A DNA stretch of 64,000 bases. It comes from Caballeronia mineralivorans PML1(12) (GTDB lineage Bacteria > Pseudomonadota > Gammaproteobacteria > Burkholderiales > Burkholderiaceae). The first letter of the stretch is position 1; each line of letters begins with the position of its first letter. Shown piece by piece: positions 25,674 through 34,657 of this stretch. A program made the translations under genes and the position numbers. The notes under the pieces are model-generated. The model worked only from the letters and a program-made list of their open reading frames with translations. It was not told the DNA's origin and ran no database searches. The stretch is taken from contig NZ_AEJF01000091.1 of assembly GCF_001028175.1 (NCBI RefSeq), forward strand, positions 1 through 64,000. The letters run 5' to 3'.

Positions 25674-25906
25674 TGCACTGCCTCCCAATCGTCTTCCCCA
25701 ACAGGGTCCGTCGGATTGTCGTAACGCAATAGCGATCCACGCAAAAGATCGAGCGGGTCCCTCGCATCGGCACGATACGGCCGCAACTCCAGCGTTGGCC
25801 GGCCATGGTCGGTCACGATCAAACTTTCCCCTGAAGACTCGACCTGCCGAAAGAATTCAAGCGCTTTCGCCTTGAATTCGGATTTCGATACTTGCCGATT
25901 TGGCAT
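25670..25906 (-). CDS. Phd/YefM-family antitoxin
   Basis: A 78-aa antitoxin. The N-terminal half (SKSEFKAKALEFFRQVESSG, SLIVTDHGRPTLELRPY) fits the Phd/YefM DNA-binding fold, and the acidic C-terminus (DPVGEDDWEAVQ) is the toxin-wrapping tail. Such proteins repress their own operon and block the partner toxin. The upstream sequence contains a short repeat, CATATGTCTATAGTCATAT at 25921-25939, that could be an operator. The Phd plus PIN combination is a known mixed pairing. Confidence 0.9.
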   Translation of the reverse strand: MPNRQVSKSEFKAKALEFFRQVESSGESLIVTDHGRPTLELRPYRADARDPLDLLRGSLLRYDNPTDPVGEDDWEAVQ

Positions 25907-25993
25907 CTTGTGCCCCTAGTCATATGTCTATAGTCATATTGGCGGACAGAGGGATGTTTTGTCAATGGGCGGGCGTTGACAATTACCGCGCAA

Positions 25994-26032
25994 AAAAAGG
26001 CGCTCCCGGCTTGCCGCCAGATGCGCCTTTTT
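25994..26032 (-). terminator. Terminator of hpnM
   Basis: On the minus strand, AAAAAGGCGC, a 19-nt loop, and GCGCCTTTTT form a perfect 10-bp stem whose 3' side ends in a T-run extended to seven Ts. It lies 77-115 bp past the hpnM stop and could also act on plus-strand transcripts. Confidence 0.8.
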
Positions 26033-26108
26033 GTCCTGCTGCTACACGATGACCAAGGGGGCCAATCCACGCTATGTGAGCGAATCCCGGTCCCAACTCC
26101 GCTAATTG

Positions 26109-26735
26109 TCACTCCGCCGTCCGCGCGTTGTGTGCGGTCAAGAACTTGATCAGGCCATCCACGCCACCCTTCGACAACTGTCCCGCGAACTGTGTCTGAT
26201 ACACCTGGATCAGCCACGCGCCCATCATGTCGATGTCGTAGATCTTCCAACCGTCCGGCGTCTTTTCCAGTCGATAACGCACCGGATTGTCACCACCCGT
26301 GGAGTACACATGCGATTGCACGACGGCGTCTTTCGCGCCGGCATCGAGTGTCGGGACGTCGAATTTGAACTTGACGTCTTCATCGCGTAATTGCGCCAGC
26401 GACGACGCGTAGGTGCGCACCAGCAGCGTCTGGAATTGATCGTAGAGCTGCTTCTGCTGCTCCGGCGTCGCCGTGCTCCATGCCTTGCCGACGGCAATCC
26501 GCGTGGTGCGCTGAAAATCCGTGGCCGGTACGAAACGCGTCTGCACCAGTTGCGTGATCTTGGTCATGTCACCGCCACGCGCCGCAGGATCAGCCTTCAT
26601 CGCACTGACAGTTCCTTCCACTGCGCCTTTAACGACGGCATCAGGACTCGTCTGGGCAAACGACGTGCTGGAAAACAGCGCCGCCGAGAAGGCCAGAGCG
26701 AGCAGAACAATGCGGACAGGTAAATAGCGTTTCAT
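26109..26735 (-). CDS. hpnM: HpnM / MlaC-family periplasmic lipid-binding protein
   Basis: A 208-aa exported protein: signal peptide (1-28, ending TSFA) followed by the Ttg2D/MlaC fold (TKITQLVQTRFVPATDFQRTTRIAVG, YASSLAQLRDE, WKIYDIDMMGAWLIQVYQTQF). MlaC proteins ferry phospholipid between the outer-membrane MlaA complex and the inner-membrane transporter; the hopanoid-linked version is named HpnM. The start at 26735 gives a clean signal peptide; the frame continues upstream to 26846 without features. It sits alone on the minus strand, with its own terminator, between a toxin-antitoxin pair and an iron-uptake pair. Confidence 0.88.
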   Translation of the reverse strand: MKRYLPVRIVLLALAFSAALFSSTSFAQTSPDAVVKGAVEGTVSAMKADPAARGGDMTKITQLVQTRFVPATDFQRTTRIAVGKAWSTATPEQQKQLYDQFQTLLVRTYASSLAQLRDEDVKFKFDVPTLDAGAKDAVVQSHVYSTGGDNPVRYRLEKTPDGWKIYDIDMMGAWLIQVYQTQFAGQLSKGGVDGLIKFLTAHNARTAE

Positions 26736-26885
26736 ACGACCGTTATCGAGTAATGGAGGGTGGCGTGCAGCGCGAAGCGCCGGGTTGGCTAAAAACGCCG
26801 TAAGTATATCGACCCGCGTCTCCCGCGACAGTTCAGCGAACTCCAACGATCATCGGCGTGCGACTGACGCGGGAGCCGGTCGAAG

Positions 26886-26925
26886 GCAGCACACAGGCAG
26901 CACACAGGCAGCACACAGGCAGCAC
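26886..26925. repeat. 11-bp tandem repeat, 3.6 copies
   Basis: GCAGCACACAG is repeated three times perfectly, followed by GCAGCAC. The number of units could vary by slippage. It is about 150 bp upstream of hpnM and 360 bp upstream of the receptor gene. No function is known. Confidence 0.9.
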
Positions 26926-27098
26926 GCATCGATTCTACTGGTCCACGACCGCGGCCGCGAAAAGTCCCCTGCTCTCACACCTGCGGACTCGGCCCGCTTT
27001 CCAACAAGCGTTCGAGCGTCTGCGTATCGCGAGTTCGCACTTCGTACGTCAGCCTCCTGGAAAGTCCGCGCATCCGTATTGAAAACAATTATTACCTG

Positions 27099-27117
27099 TG
27101 TAATGATATTGATTCGC
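27099..27117 (+). promoter_or_regulatory. Fur-box-like operator for siderophore receptor
   Basis: TGTAATGATATTGATTCGC matches the 19-bp Fur consensus GATAATGATAATCATTATC at 13 positions. It lies in an AT-rich stretch about 165 bp upstream of the TonB-dependent receptor start, so iron-dependent repression of the receptor and piuC is likely. Confidence 0.6.
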
Positions 27118-27280
27118 ATTTAACAAATAAAGGAGCGGCACCTGTCCATCGCGACGATGCAATTACTGCTTCGGCTCCGCCGTTCGCCAGCCACTCACGC
27201 CGCCGCGGGCATTCGCGGAAGCCATTGACCGGCAGCGCACGAAGGTGCCGGTCATCGACCATTAGTACTCGGGGAAACAC

Positions 27281-29506
27281 ATGTTGAGGAAGACACCGCT
27301 GGCCGCGGCGATCATGACCGTGGTGGCGGCTCCCGCTGCCGCGCCGCTTTATGCCCACGCGCAGGCTGCGCCGGTCAGCAAGACCGATCGAACCGCTCGA
27401 ACAGACCAAACCGCGACACCCGCCGAAAACGCCACCTTGCCCGCCGTGCATGTGTCCGGCCAGGCCGACACCGCCACCGATTTCCAGCCCGAAAAATCCA
27501 GCGTAGGCGCCAAGGTGCCAACAGCGTTGCGCGATATTCCCCAGGCCGCCGTTGTGGTCCCAAAAGCCGTGCTGGACTCGCAGGCAGCGACTTCTTTCTC
27601 CGATGCCCTTCGCAACGTCCCCGGTGTCACCATTGGCGCGGCGGAAGGCGGCCAGATTGGCAACAACATCAACTTGCGCGGTTTCTCCGCTCGTACGGAT
27701 ATCTATCTCGATGGCTTCCGTGATCGCGGACAGTACTATCGGGACACGTTCGACCTGGAATCCATCGATGTGCTGTACGGCCCGTCATCGCTGTATTTCG
27801 GCCGCGGCTCCACGGGCGGCGTGATCAACCAGGTGAGCAAACAGGCTGAGCTGAAAGCGCACGCGTCGGTGTCGGCTATGGTCGGCACGAGCGACCGCTA
27901 TCGCACCAGTTTCGACATCAACCAGCCGCTCTCCAGCACCTCCGCCGTGCGGCTCAACGCGTTCGGCCAGGATCTCGGCTCCACGCGCGACGTGATGAAA
28001 AACAAGGACTACGGCTTCGCGCCGACCGTGCGCTTCGGCATCGGCACGCCGACGGAAGTCACGCTCTCCGCTCTCATCCAGCACAACCGCGACCAGCCGG
28101 ACTACGGCATTCCCCCTGTGAACGGCGCGCCGGTGCCGGTGAGCAAGAACCAGTTCTACGGCTTTGAAGGTGACCGCACGATCCAGGACGTGCAGACGTT
28201 CTCGGCGCGCATCCAGCATCGTTTCAACGACAACCTCACGCTGCGCAACCAGACGCAGTTCAGCCACTACAGCACGGAAGCGACCGCGACCAACGCGGCG
28301 GCCGTGCTGACCGGGCCGTTGGGGACGTCGACGGCGTTGGCCAACGGCAATTACACCTCGTTGCCGCTGTCATCGCTGTATGTGAAGTTGCAGGGCAAGG
28401 ACCGCAACATCAATGATCACTCGGTCTACAACACGACCGATATCGACTACAAGTTCAACACGGGCCCGCTCAAGCACGAGGTGATAGCAGGCATTGACCT
28501 GAGCCACGAGACATACAGCAACCAGTCGTTCACCGCGACAGCGGCGGGCTTGCCGTCGAACACGCTTGCGATCGTGCCCCTGCTCAATCCGCAATACACC
28601 ACGCGTCCGTCGAGTACCAAAGTCGTGGCGACCAACCTCGCGGAATCGAGCGCGAACGGCATTGGCATCTATGCCAACGATACGGTGTCCATCGGCCAGT
28701 ACTGGAAGGTAGTGGGCGGCTTGCGCTGGGACAGGTACGAAGCATCGATCAAGAACACCATCAACCTGCCTTCGTACGCCACGCAGACCAACTACTTCAC
28801 CAGCGTGCGAGGCGGGATCATTTTCCAGCCGACCGATTGGCACTCGTACTACGTTTCGTACGGCACGTCGTTCAATCCGTCTCTGGAAGCGCTGACGCTG
28901 ACGAACAACCAGCAGAACACGCCGCCGGAATCGAATCGCTCGTATGAAATCGGCACGAAGTGGGATCTGCTCGGCGGCGGATTGTCGGTGACGCAGTCGC
29001 TGTTCAACATCGATAAAACCAATGCCCGGACGCTCCAGGCGGACGGTAGCTATACGCTCGACGGAGATGTGCGCGTACGAGGTTATCAACTCGGGCTGGC
29101 TGGTCATATCACTAACAAGTGGCAGGTTTTTGGCGGCTATACGTACATGGACGGCAAGGTGGTGAAGGCGCTGGACAACACCAACGGCAAGACGCTCGCG
29201 AACACGCCGCGCAACATGATCACGTTGTGGATAACTTATGATGTCACGCCGCAATGGACCTTTGGCGGCGGCCCGGTTTACACATCGGCGCGTTATGCGG
29301 CCAGCAACGACTTAGTGCAGGTGCCCGCGTACACGCGTTGGGACGCGATGGCCGCGTATCACCAGAAACATTACGACATCCAGTTCAACGTGCAGAACCT
29401 GACCAACAAGCATTACTACGATGCGCTGATCCCGTCGGATGGCGGGCGCGCGGTGCCGGGTTACGGCCGGACGTTCCTTGCAACGCTAAACTACCGCTTC
29501 TATTGA
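27281..29506 (+). CDS. TonB-dependent catecholate siderophore receptor (Fiu/PiuA-like)
   Basis: A 741-aa outer-membrane receptor. A signal peptide (about 1-28), a TonB-box-like segment (LPAVHVSG), a plug domain (about 70-180; LRNVPGVTIGAAEGG, NLRGFSARTDIYLDGFRD, VLYGPSSLYFGRGSTGGVINQ) and a 22-strand barrel ending in an aromatic residue (LNYRFY) are seen. It should import a ferric siderophore, powered by TonB-ExbBD, which is not encoded here. Pairing with piuC downstream is typical of Fiu/PiuA-type receptors for catecholate compounds. A Fur-like site precedes it. Confidence 0.93.
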   Translation: MLRKTPLAAAIMTVVAAPAAAPLYAHAQAAPVSKTDRTARTDQTATPAENATLPAVHVSGQADTATDFQPEKSSVGAKVPTALRDIPQAAVVVPKAVLDSQAATSFSDALRNVPGVTIGAAEGGQIGNNINLRGFSARTDIYLDGFRDRGQYYRDTFDLESIDVLYGPSSLYFGRGSTGGVINQVSKQAELKAHASVSAMVGTSDRYRTSFDINQPLSSTSAVRLNAFGQDLGSTRDVMKNKDYGFAPTVRFGIGTPTEVTLSALIQHNRDQPDYGIPPVNGAPVPVSKNQFYGFEGDRTIQDVQTFSARIQHRFNDNLTLRNQTQFSHYSTEATATNAAAVLTGPLGTSTALANGNYTSLPLSSLYVKLQGKDRNINDHSVYNTTDIDYKFNTGPLKHEVIAGIDLSHETYSNQSFTATAAGLPSNTLAIVPLLNPQYTTRPSSTKVVATNLAESSANGIGIYANDTVSIGQYWKVVGGLRWDRYEASIKNTINLPSYATQTNYFTSVRGGIIFQPTDWHSYYVSYGTSFNPSLEALTLTNNQQNTPPESNRSYEIGTKWDLLGGGLSVTQSLFNIDKTNARTLQADGSYTLDGDVRVRGYQLGLAGHITNKWQVFGGYTYMDGKVVKALDNTNGKTLANTPRNMITLWITYDVTPQWTFGGGPVYTSARYAASNDLVQVPAYTRWDAMAAYHQKHYDIQFNVQNLTNKHYYDALIPSDGGRAVPGYGRTFLATLNYRFY

Positions 29507-29570
29507 TCAACTGCGGGACACGTGAGCCGCGCAATGAGTTTCGCGCGGCTCACGCTAGCTGGATAAAAAC

Positions 29571-30254
29571 ATGATCCTCTCGATACCCAACGTCCTCAGC
29601 CCTGAAGACGCCGCGGCCATGCGCCATCGGCTAGATGTTTCGGACGCTTGGGTGGACGGTCGCGCGACGGCCGGCTATCAGGGCGCGCCGGTCAAACGCA
29701 ACCAGCAGATTGCCCAGGAAGCGCCGATTGCGCTTGAACTGGGTGATGTCATTATCGGTGCGCTCGAGCGGCATCCATTGTTCATCAGTTCCGTGCTGCC
29801 CAACCGGGTTTATCCACCACTGTTCAACCGCTACGAAGGCGGGATGCACTTCGGCAGTCATGTGGATGGCGCGATCCGCCTCGTACCGGGACATGGCACG
29901 CGCGTACGCACGGATGTATCGATCACGCTGTTTCTCACGCCGCCAGAGGATTATGACGGCGGCGAGCTGGTGATCGAGGATACCTACGGCGTGCAGGAAG
30001 TGAAGTTGCCGGCGGGGCACGCGATTGTTTATCCGGCGACGAGCCTGCACGAAGTCCGGCCGGTGACGCGGGGAATGCGGGTGTCGAGTTTCTTTTGGGC
30101 GCAAAGCCTGGTTCGCGACGACACGCGCCGCAGCCTGCTATTCGATATGGACAACGCGATTCAAAGGCTCAACGCACAGAATGCCGACGATGCCGCCAGA
30201 CGCACGCTCGTGGGGTGTTATCACAATCTGCTGAGGCTTTGGAGCGAGACTTAA
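29571..30254 (+). CDS. piuC: Fe(II)/2-oxoglutarate dioxygenase PiuC
   Basis: A 227-aa member of the PKHD/PiuC family. The iron ligands fit the HxD...H pattern: HVDGAIR near residue 97 and HEVRPVTRGMRVSSFFW with the distal His and the 2-oxoglutarate-binding Arg. It lies 64 bp after the siderophore receptor on the same strand, as in Pseudomonas piuA-piuC and E. coli fiu-ybiX loci. The substrate is not known; a role in iron homeostasis or siderophore handling is inferred from linkage. Confidence 0.93.
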   Translation: MILSIPNVLSPEDAAAMRHRLDVSDAWVDGRATAGYQGAPVKRNQQIAQEAPIALELGDVIIGALERHPLFISSVLPNRVYPPLFNRYEGGMHFGSHVDGAIRLVPGHGTRVRTDVSITLFLTPPEDYDGGELVIEDTYGVQEVKLPAGHAIVYPATSLHEVRPVTRGMRVSSFFWAQSLVRDDTRRSLLFDMDNAIQRLNAQNADDAARRTLVGCYHNLLRLWSET

Positions 30255-30265
30255 GCGTTGGATTT

Positions 30266-30580
30266 TTAGTCTGCGAAGACTTCCTGCAGCGTCCGCAATG
30301 TGACGGATAACGTATTAGCCGGAATAGCGCCGAGCTTCTTGACCAGGCGAGTCTTGTCGATCGTGCGGATTTGATCGAGCAAGATCAGCCCCTTCTTTTG
30401 ACTGAACAAAACGGATATGCGGTAAGGCGCCGGCCGGCTTTTAGTCGTCATTGGCGCAACGATCACCGTGCGCAAGTGGTCGTGCAACTCAGGTGGCGAT
30501 ATCACCACGCATGGCCGGGTCTTCTGGATTTCGCCGCCAACGGTGGGGTCGAGGTTAATCAGCCAGACCTCTCCCCGCAT
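30266..30580 (-). CDS. MazF/PemK-family mRNA interferase toxin
   Basis: A 104-aa endoribonuclease toxin: RGEVWLINLDPTVGGEIQKT with the conserved KTRPCVVIS block, VIVAPMTTK, and LLDQIRTIDKTRL, all standard for the MazF/PemK/ChpB SH3-like barrel. The ATG at 30580 overlaps the antitoxin stop by one base (TAATG), so translation is coupled; an in-frame GTG at 30586 is an alternative. The module is convergent with piuC, with an 11-bp gap. Confidence 0.92.
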   Translation of the reverse strand: MRGEVWLINLDPTVGGEIQKTRPCVVISPPELHDHLRTVIVAPMTTKSRPAPYRISVLFSQKKGLILLDQIRTIDKTRLVKKLGAIPANTLSVTLRTLQEVFAD

Positions 30581-30828
30581 TACCACGAAAGCTCCGCATC
30601 ATCCGCATTCGGAAACTCGCCCATCACCAGTCCGTCGTCGCCGGCTTCTGCAATTGCCTTGCTTGCTTCGGACCATCCTTGGCGCGCCTTTTTCTGCGGT
30701 TTTCTTAAAACAATTGCGTCGTTTTCCACTTCCATCTCCACTTCGTCCTCCAGCCCAAGTTGGGCCAGGATGGGTTTCGGAATCAACACGCCTTGCGAAT
30801 TACCCATCCTGCGAATCGTTGTTTTCAT
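30580..30828 (-). CDS. AbrB/MazE-family antitoxin
   Basis: An 82-aa antitoxin with an N-terminal swapped-hairpin SpoVT/AbrB DNA-binding domain (TTIRRMGNSQGVLIPKPILA) and an acidic C-terminus (FPNADDAELSW) that would neutralise the toxin. It is the first gene of the operon. The MGNSQG motif is characteristic of MazE-like antitoxins. Confidence 0.92.
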   Translation of the reverse strand: MKTTIRRMGNSQGVLIPKPILAQLGLEDEVEMEVENDAIVLRKPQKKARQGWSEASKAIAEAGDDGLVMGEFPNADDAELSW

Positions 30829-31060
30829 CGCTTCACCGTAATGACAATGTTAATCCGAAAGGGATCTGTGCGGTCATACAATGTTAGTACAATTTGTCAT
30901 TAAATGTTCGATTGATCCTCGCATATCGTTCCAGCGAGCACCCCCCCTGAATCCCCCATCTGTAGCCACCTCCCCGCGCCCGGTATACTCACGCGTCGCC
31001 CCAGGGCACGTTGTCCACTCTGCAAACCACCAGAACACGCCCTCCGAGGCATTCGTCTTC

Positions 31061-33685
31061 ATGCTCACGCCTCTCATCGCCCGTCTCGTCACGTTATCGA
31101 TCCGCCGACCCGGCTGGGTCATCGTTTTGTCGCTGTTGCTCGCCGTGCTGAGCAGCTATTACGTTGTCCATCACTTCAAGATCAGCACCGACATCAACCA
31201 GTTGATCGAGATGGAACCCGAATGGGCGGCGCGCGGCCAGGCTATCGACAAAGCCTTTCCACAACGTGGATCGACGGTACTCGTAGTGGTGGAAGCACAA
31301 GCGCCCGAATTCGCCGATGCCGCCGCCAACGAGCTCGCCGCCGCGCTGGCCAAGCGCACCGACCACTTCACAGCCGTGTCCCAGCCCTCAGGCGGCGACT
31401 TCTTCGAACACAACGGCCTGCTCTACCTCCCGACCGATAAAGTCGCCGACACCACCCAGCAACTCGCGCAAGCGCGCCCGCTGATCAATGCGCTGGCCCA
31501 CGATCCCACGCTCAACGGCCTTGCCGGCACGCTCAACACCAGCCTCAACCTGCCGCTGCAAATGGGTCAGGTGACGCTCGGGCAGATGTCGAAACTGCTG
31601 GGCCAGAGCGCGGTCGTGCTGGATAAAGTCGTCGCCAATCAACCCGCCGTGTTCTCGTGGCGCAATCTCGTCGACACCTCCGCCACGCAGCCCGCGCGCG
31701 CGTTCGTGACCGCGCAACTGGTGGTCGATTACAACGCGCTCGAACCCGGCGCGAGCGGAACGAACGCGATTCGCGCGACAGCGGCTGAGTTGAAGTTATC
31801 GGAGAAATATGGGGCCGTGGTGCGGCTCACCGGCGAACAGCCGCTTTCCGATGAAGAATTCGCGTCGCTGAAAGACGGCGCCGTGCTGAACGGCATTTTG
31901 ACGTTCCTCGTCGTGCTGTCGATCCTCTGGCTCGCGCTGCGCTCGGGGAAGTTGATCGTCTCGGTGTTCATCACGCTGTTCGTCGGCCTCGCGATCACGG
32001 CCGCGCTCGGCCTCCTGATGGTCCACGCGCTGAACCTGATTTCGATCGCGTTCATGGTGCTGTTCGTGGGGCTCGGCGTGGATTTCGGCGTCCAGTTCGG
32101 CGTGCGATATCGCGAGGAACGCTTCAAGGACGACCGGCTGGACGTGGCGCTCGTCAGCACCGCGCGGCACGTCGGCGTGCCGCTCACGCTCGCCGCCGCC
32201 GCGACCGCCGCGAGCTTTTTCTCGTTTTTACCGACGGCTTATCGCGGTGTTTCCGAACTCGGGCAGATCGCGGGCGTCGGCATGCTGGTCGCCTATTTCA
32301 CCACCATGACCTTGTTCCCGGCGCTGATCAAAGTGTTCGCGCCGCCGGGTGAAGCAGGTTCGCCGGGATTTCCGAAGCTTGCGCCCGTCGACGATTACCT
32401 CGCGCGCAATCGCACGCCGGTGCTTATCGGCACGCTGGTGGTGGTGATCGGCGCTCTGCCGTTGCTGACGCACCTGCGTTTCGACTTCAATCCGCTGAAT
32501 CTCAAGGACCCGAAAACGGAGTCGATGGCCACGCTGCTCTCGTTGAAAGACGCACCCGAAGCGGCCGTGAACGATGTGAAAGTGCTCGCGCCTTCGCTCG
32601 AGGAAGCAGACAAGATCGCGGCGAAACTCATGAAATTGCCTGAAGTGGAGCGCGCGACGACCTTATCGACGCTCATTCCCGCCGATCAACCGCAAAAGCT
32701 CGATTTGATCGCCGCCGCGGCAACGCAGCTTCTGCCCGCGTTGAACCAGCGCGTTGCCACGCTCGCGAATGACGCCGTGCGTGTCGCCACATTGAAGCGC
32801 CTCTCGAATCAGTTGGAACTCGCCGCCGATGAACACCCGGGCCCCGGCGAAAACGAAGCGCGTCATTTGGCAGCGACGCTGAAAAAGCTCGCTTCGGCCG
32901 ATGTCGCCACCCGCGACCGCGCGGAGCACGCCATGTCCGACCCGCTGCGCATCGCGCTGGGCCAGATGCGTTCGCTGCTGCAACCGTCACCGATCACGCT
33001 GGCATCGCTGCCTAAATCGATAACCGACAACTTCCTCGCCGCCGACGGCCACGCGCTCGTCGAAGTGTCGCCCAAAGCGCTGGCAGGCAAGAATCGCGAC
33101 GACGACCAGTTGCTCTCCCGTTTCGCCCATGCCGTGCAGAAAGCCGCGCCGGACGCGATCGGCGGGCCGATTTCCATCCTGCATTCGGCCGATACGATCA
33201 TCAAGGCGTTCCAGCAGGCGGCGGCGTGGTCGCTGATCGCCATCGCGATCCTGCTGTGGCTGACTTTGCGTCGAGTCGGCGACGTTTTAAGAACTTTGAT
33301 ACCTTTGCTCGTCTCGACGGTTGTCACGCTGGAGCTGTGCGTTGTGTTCGACATGCCGCTGAACTTCGCGAACATCATTGCGTTGCCGTTGATGCTGGGC
33401 ATTGGCGTGGCGTTCAAGATCTATTTCGTGATGGCGTGGCGCTCGGGACAAACCGGCCTGCTGCAATCCAGCCTTACGCACGCCGTGTTGTTCAGCGCCG
33501 CCACCACGGCGACAGCGTTCGGCAGTTTGTGGTTTTCGCATCATCCAGGCACGTCGAGCATGGGCAGGCTTCTGGTCCTGGCGCTTTTTACTACATTGAT
33601 CGGCGCAGTGGTTTTTCAGCCGGTTTTAATGGGAAAACCCCGAGTGCGGCGCAAGGCGGCCCACACCGTTAAGACCGCACCTTAA
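31061..33685 (+). CDS. hpnN: Hopanoid RND transporter HpnN
   Basis: An 874-aa RND/MMPL-type inner-membrane protein with about twelve transmembrane helices in two blocks (one helix near residue 20, five at about 280-450, one near 460, five near 725-860) and two large periplasmic domains. HpnN from other bacteria is required to move hopanoids from the inner to the outer membrane. The start at 31061 ([19 protein letters not shown]) was chosen because the upstream 60 residues of the open frame are not like the family. mlaA follows after 41 bp, so the two are probably one operon. Confidence 0.93.
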   Translation: MLTPLIARLVTLSIRRPGWVIVLSLLLAVLSSYYVVHHFKISTDINQLIEMEPEWAARGQAIDKAFPQRGSTVLVVVEAQAPEFADAAANELAAALAKRTDHFTAVSQPSGGDFFEHNGLLYLPTDKVADTTQQLAQARPLINALAHDPTLNGLAGTLNTSLNLPLQMGQVTLGQMSKLLGQSAVVLDKVVANQPAVFSWRNLVDTSATQPARAFVTAQLVVDYNALEPGASGTNAIRATAAELKLSEKYGAVVRLTGEQPLSDEEFASLKDGAVLNGILTFLVVLSILWLALRSGKLIVSVFITLFVGLAITAALGLLMVHALNLISIAFMVLFVGLGVDFGVQFGVRYREERFKDDRLDVALVSTARHVGVPLTLAAAATAASFFSFLPTAYRGVSELGQIAGVGMLVAYFTTMTLFPALIKVFAPPGEAGSPGFPKLAPVDDYLARNRTPVLIGTLVVVIGALPLLTHLRFDFNPLNLKDPKTESMATLLSLKDAPEAAVNDVKVLAPSLEEADKIAAKLMKLPEVERATTLSTLIPADQPQKLDLIAAAATQLLPALNQRVATLANDAVRVATLKRLSNQLELAADEHPGPGENEARHLAATLKKLASADVATRDRAEHAMSDPLRIALGQMRSLLQPSPITLASLPKSITDNFLAADGHALVEVSPKALAGKNRDDDQLLSRFAHAVQKAAPDAIGGPISILHSADTIIKAFQQAAAWSLIAIAILLWLTLRRVGDVLRTLIPLLVSTVVTLELCVVFDMPLNFANIIALPLMLGIGVAFKIYFVMAWRSGQTGLLQSSLTHAVLFSAATTATAFGSLWFSHHPGTSSMGRLLVLALFTTLIGAVVFQPVLMGKPRVRRKAAHTVKTAP

Positions 33686-33726
33686 ACGCAGCTACTATTC
33701 ACGCACGACCCCAAGGAAACCGACTC

Positions 33727-34617
33727 ATGACGATGGCAAAAACGCTTGGCGCCGCCCGCAACTTGCGAGCGCTGACCGGCGGTGTGATGCTCGCCGCCGC
33801 TTTCGCCCTGTCCGGTTGTGCCACCGGCCCTGATCGTAACCCGCACGATCCGCTGGAACCCATGAACCGCGAGATCTTCAAGTTCAACGACGCCGCCGAT
33901 AAATACGTCGCCCACCCGATTGCGACCGGCTACGTGAAGATCACGCCGACCCCGCTGCGCACGGCGATCAGCAATTTCTTTTCGAACATTGGCGATATCG
34001 GCAACTTCGCGAACAACCTGCTGCAGTTGAAGATCACCGATGCCACTGAAGATCTGGTGCGCTTCGCGTTCAACTCTACGTTCGGTATTGGCGGGTTGAT
34101 CGACTGGGCGACGCCCGCGGGGCTGCCCAAGCACGATCAGGATTTTGGGCTGACGCTCGGCCACTATGGCGTGCCGGCGGGGCCGTATCTGGTGCTGCCG
34201 CTGCTGGGACCGAGTTCGGTGCGCGACTCGACGAGCTGGATTGCCAGCTACCCGCTCAACCCGGGAACCTATCTGAGTACGGGCGCCAACGCGGTGCTGT
34301 TCGGCGTGCGCTTCGTCAGCGCACGGGCCGATTTGCTCGGCGCGACGGATATCCTGTCGCAAGCCGCGCTGGATAAATACGCGTTCGTCCGCGATGCCTA
34401 CACGCAACGCCGCCAGTATCAGCTGACGGGCGCGGCGAACGCGGCACTGCCGGATTACGGCGATGAGAGCAGCCCGACCGCGGCACCAGCGACTGGCGCG
34501 AGCGCGACGGCTGCGCCGGAGACGCCGGGCATGGGCGGCAGCAGCAGTTCGCAAGGCTTGCCGAACTACGCCGATCCGGGCGCGGCTCAGCCGGCATCCG
34601 CGCCGGCTGCAAAGTAA
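33727..34617 (+). CDS. mlaA: MlaA/VacJ-family outer-membrane lipoprotein
   Basis: A 296-aa lipoprotein. The signal peptide ends in a lipobox (ALSGCATGP, cysteine at about 37). The VacJ domain follows (DPLEPMNREIFKFNDAADKYV, FFSNIGDIGNFANNLLQ, FNSTFGIGGLIDWATPAGL, DFGLTLGHYGVPAGPYLVLPLLGPSS). MlaA removes phospholipids from the outer leaflet of the outer membrane. The C-terminal 60 residues are Ala/Thr/Ser/Pro-rich and probably disordered. Being next to hpnN and sharing the locus with hpnM (MlaC-like) suggests a joint lipid-traffic role. Confidence 0.93.
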   Translation: MTMAKTLGAARNLRALTGGVMLAAAFALSGCATGPDRNPHDPLEPMNREIFKFNDAADKYVAHPIATGYVKITPTPLRTAISNFFSNIGDIGNFANNLLQLKITDATEDLVRFAFNSTFGIGGLIDWATPAGLPKHDQDFGLTLGHYGVPAGPYLVLPLLGPSSVRDSTSWIASYPLNPGTYLSTGANAVLFGVRFVSARADLLGATDILSQAALDKYAFVRDAYTQRRQYQLTGAANAALPDYGDESSPTAAPATGASATAAPETPGMGGSSSSQGLPNYADPGAAQPASAPAAK

Positions 34618-34625
34618 CACTGCTC

Positions 34626-34652
34626 GCGATACGGCCTGTGCGGCCGTATCGC
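34626..34652. terminator. Perfect 11-bp hairpin between mlaA and leuD
   Basis: GCGATACGGCC, a 5-nt loop and GGCCGTATCGC form a strong stem in the 40-bp gap between two convergent genes. There is no long T-run; a bidirectional terminator or mRNA 3' end is the likely role. Confidence 0.65.
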
Positions 34653-34657
34653 CAGGG

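Larger units (their letters stand above)
26736..27280. other. 545-bp divergent intergenic region (hpnM / siderophore receptor)
   Basis: Contains no credible gene. It holds an 11-bp tandem repeat at 26886-26925 and a Fur-box-like site near 27099-27117, both listed separately. The part near 27070-27130 is AT-rich, consistent with a promoter for the receptor gene. Confidence 0.55.
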
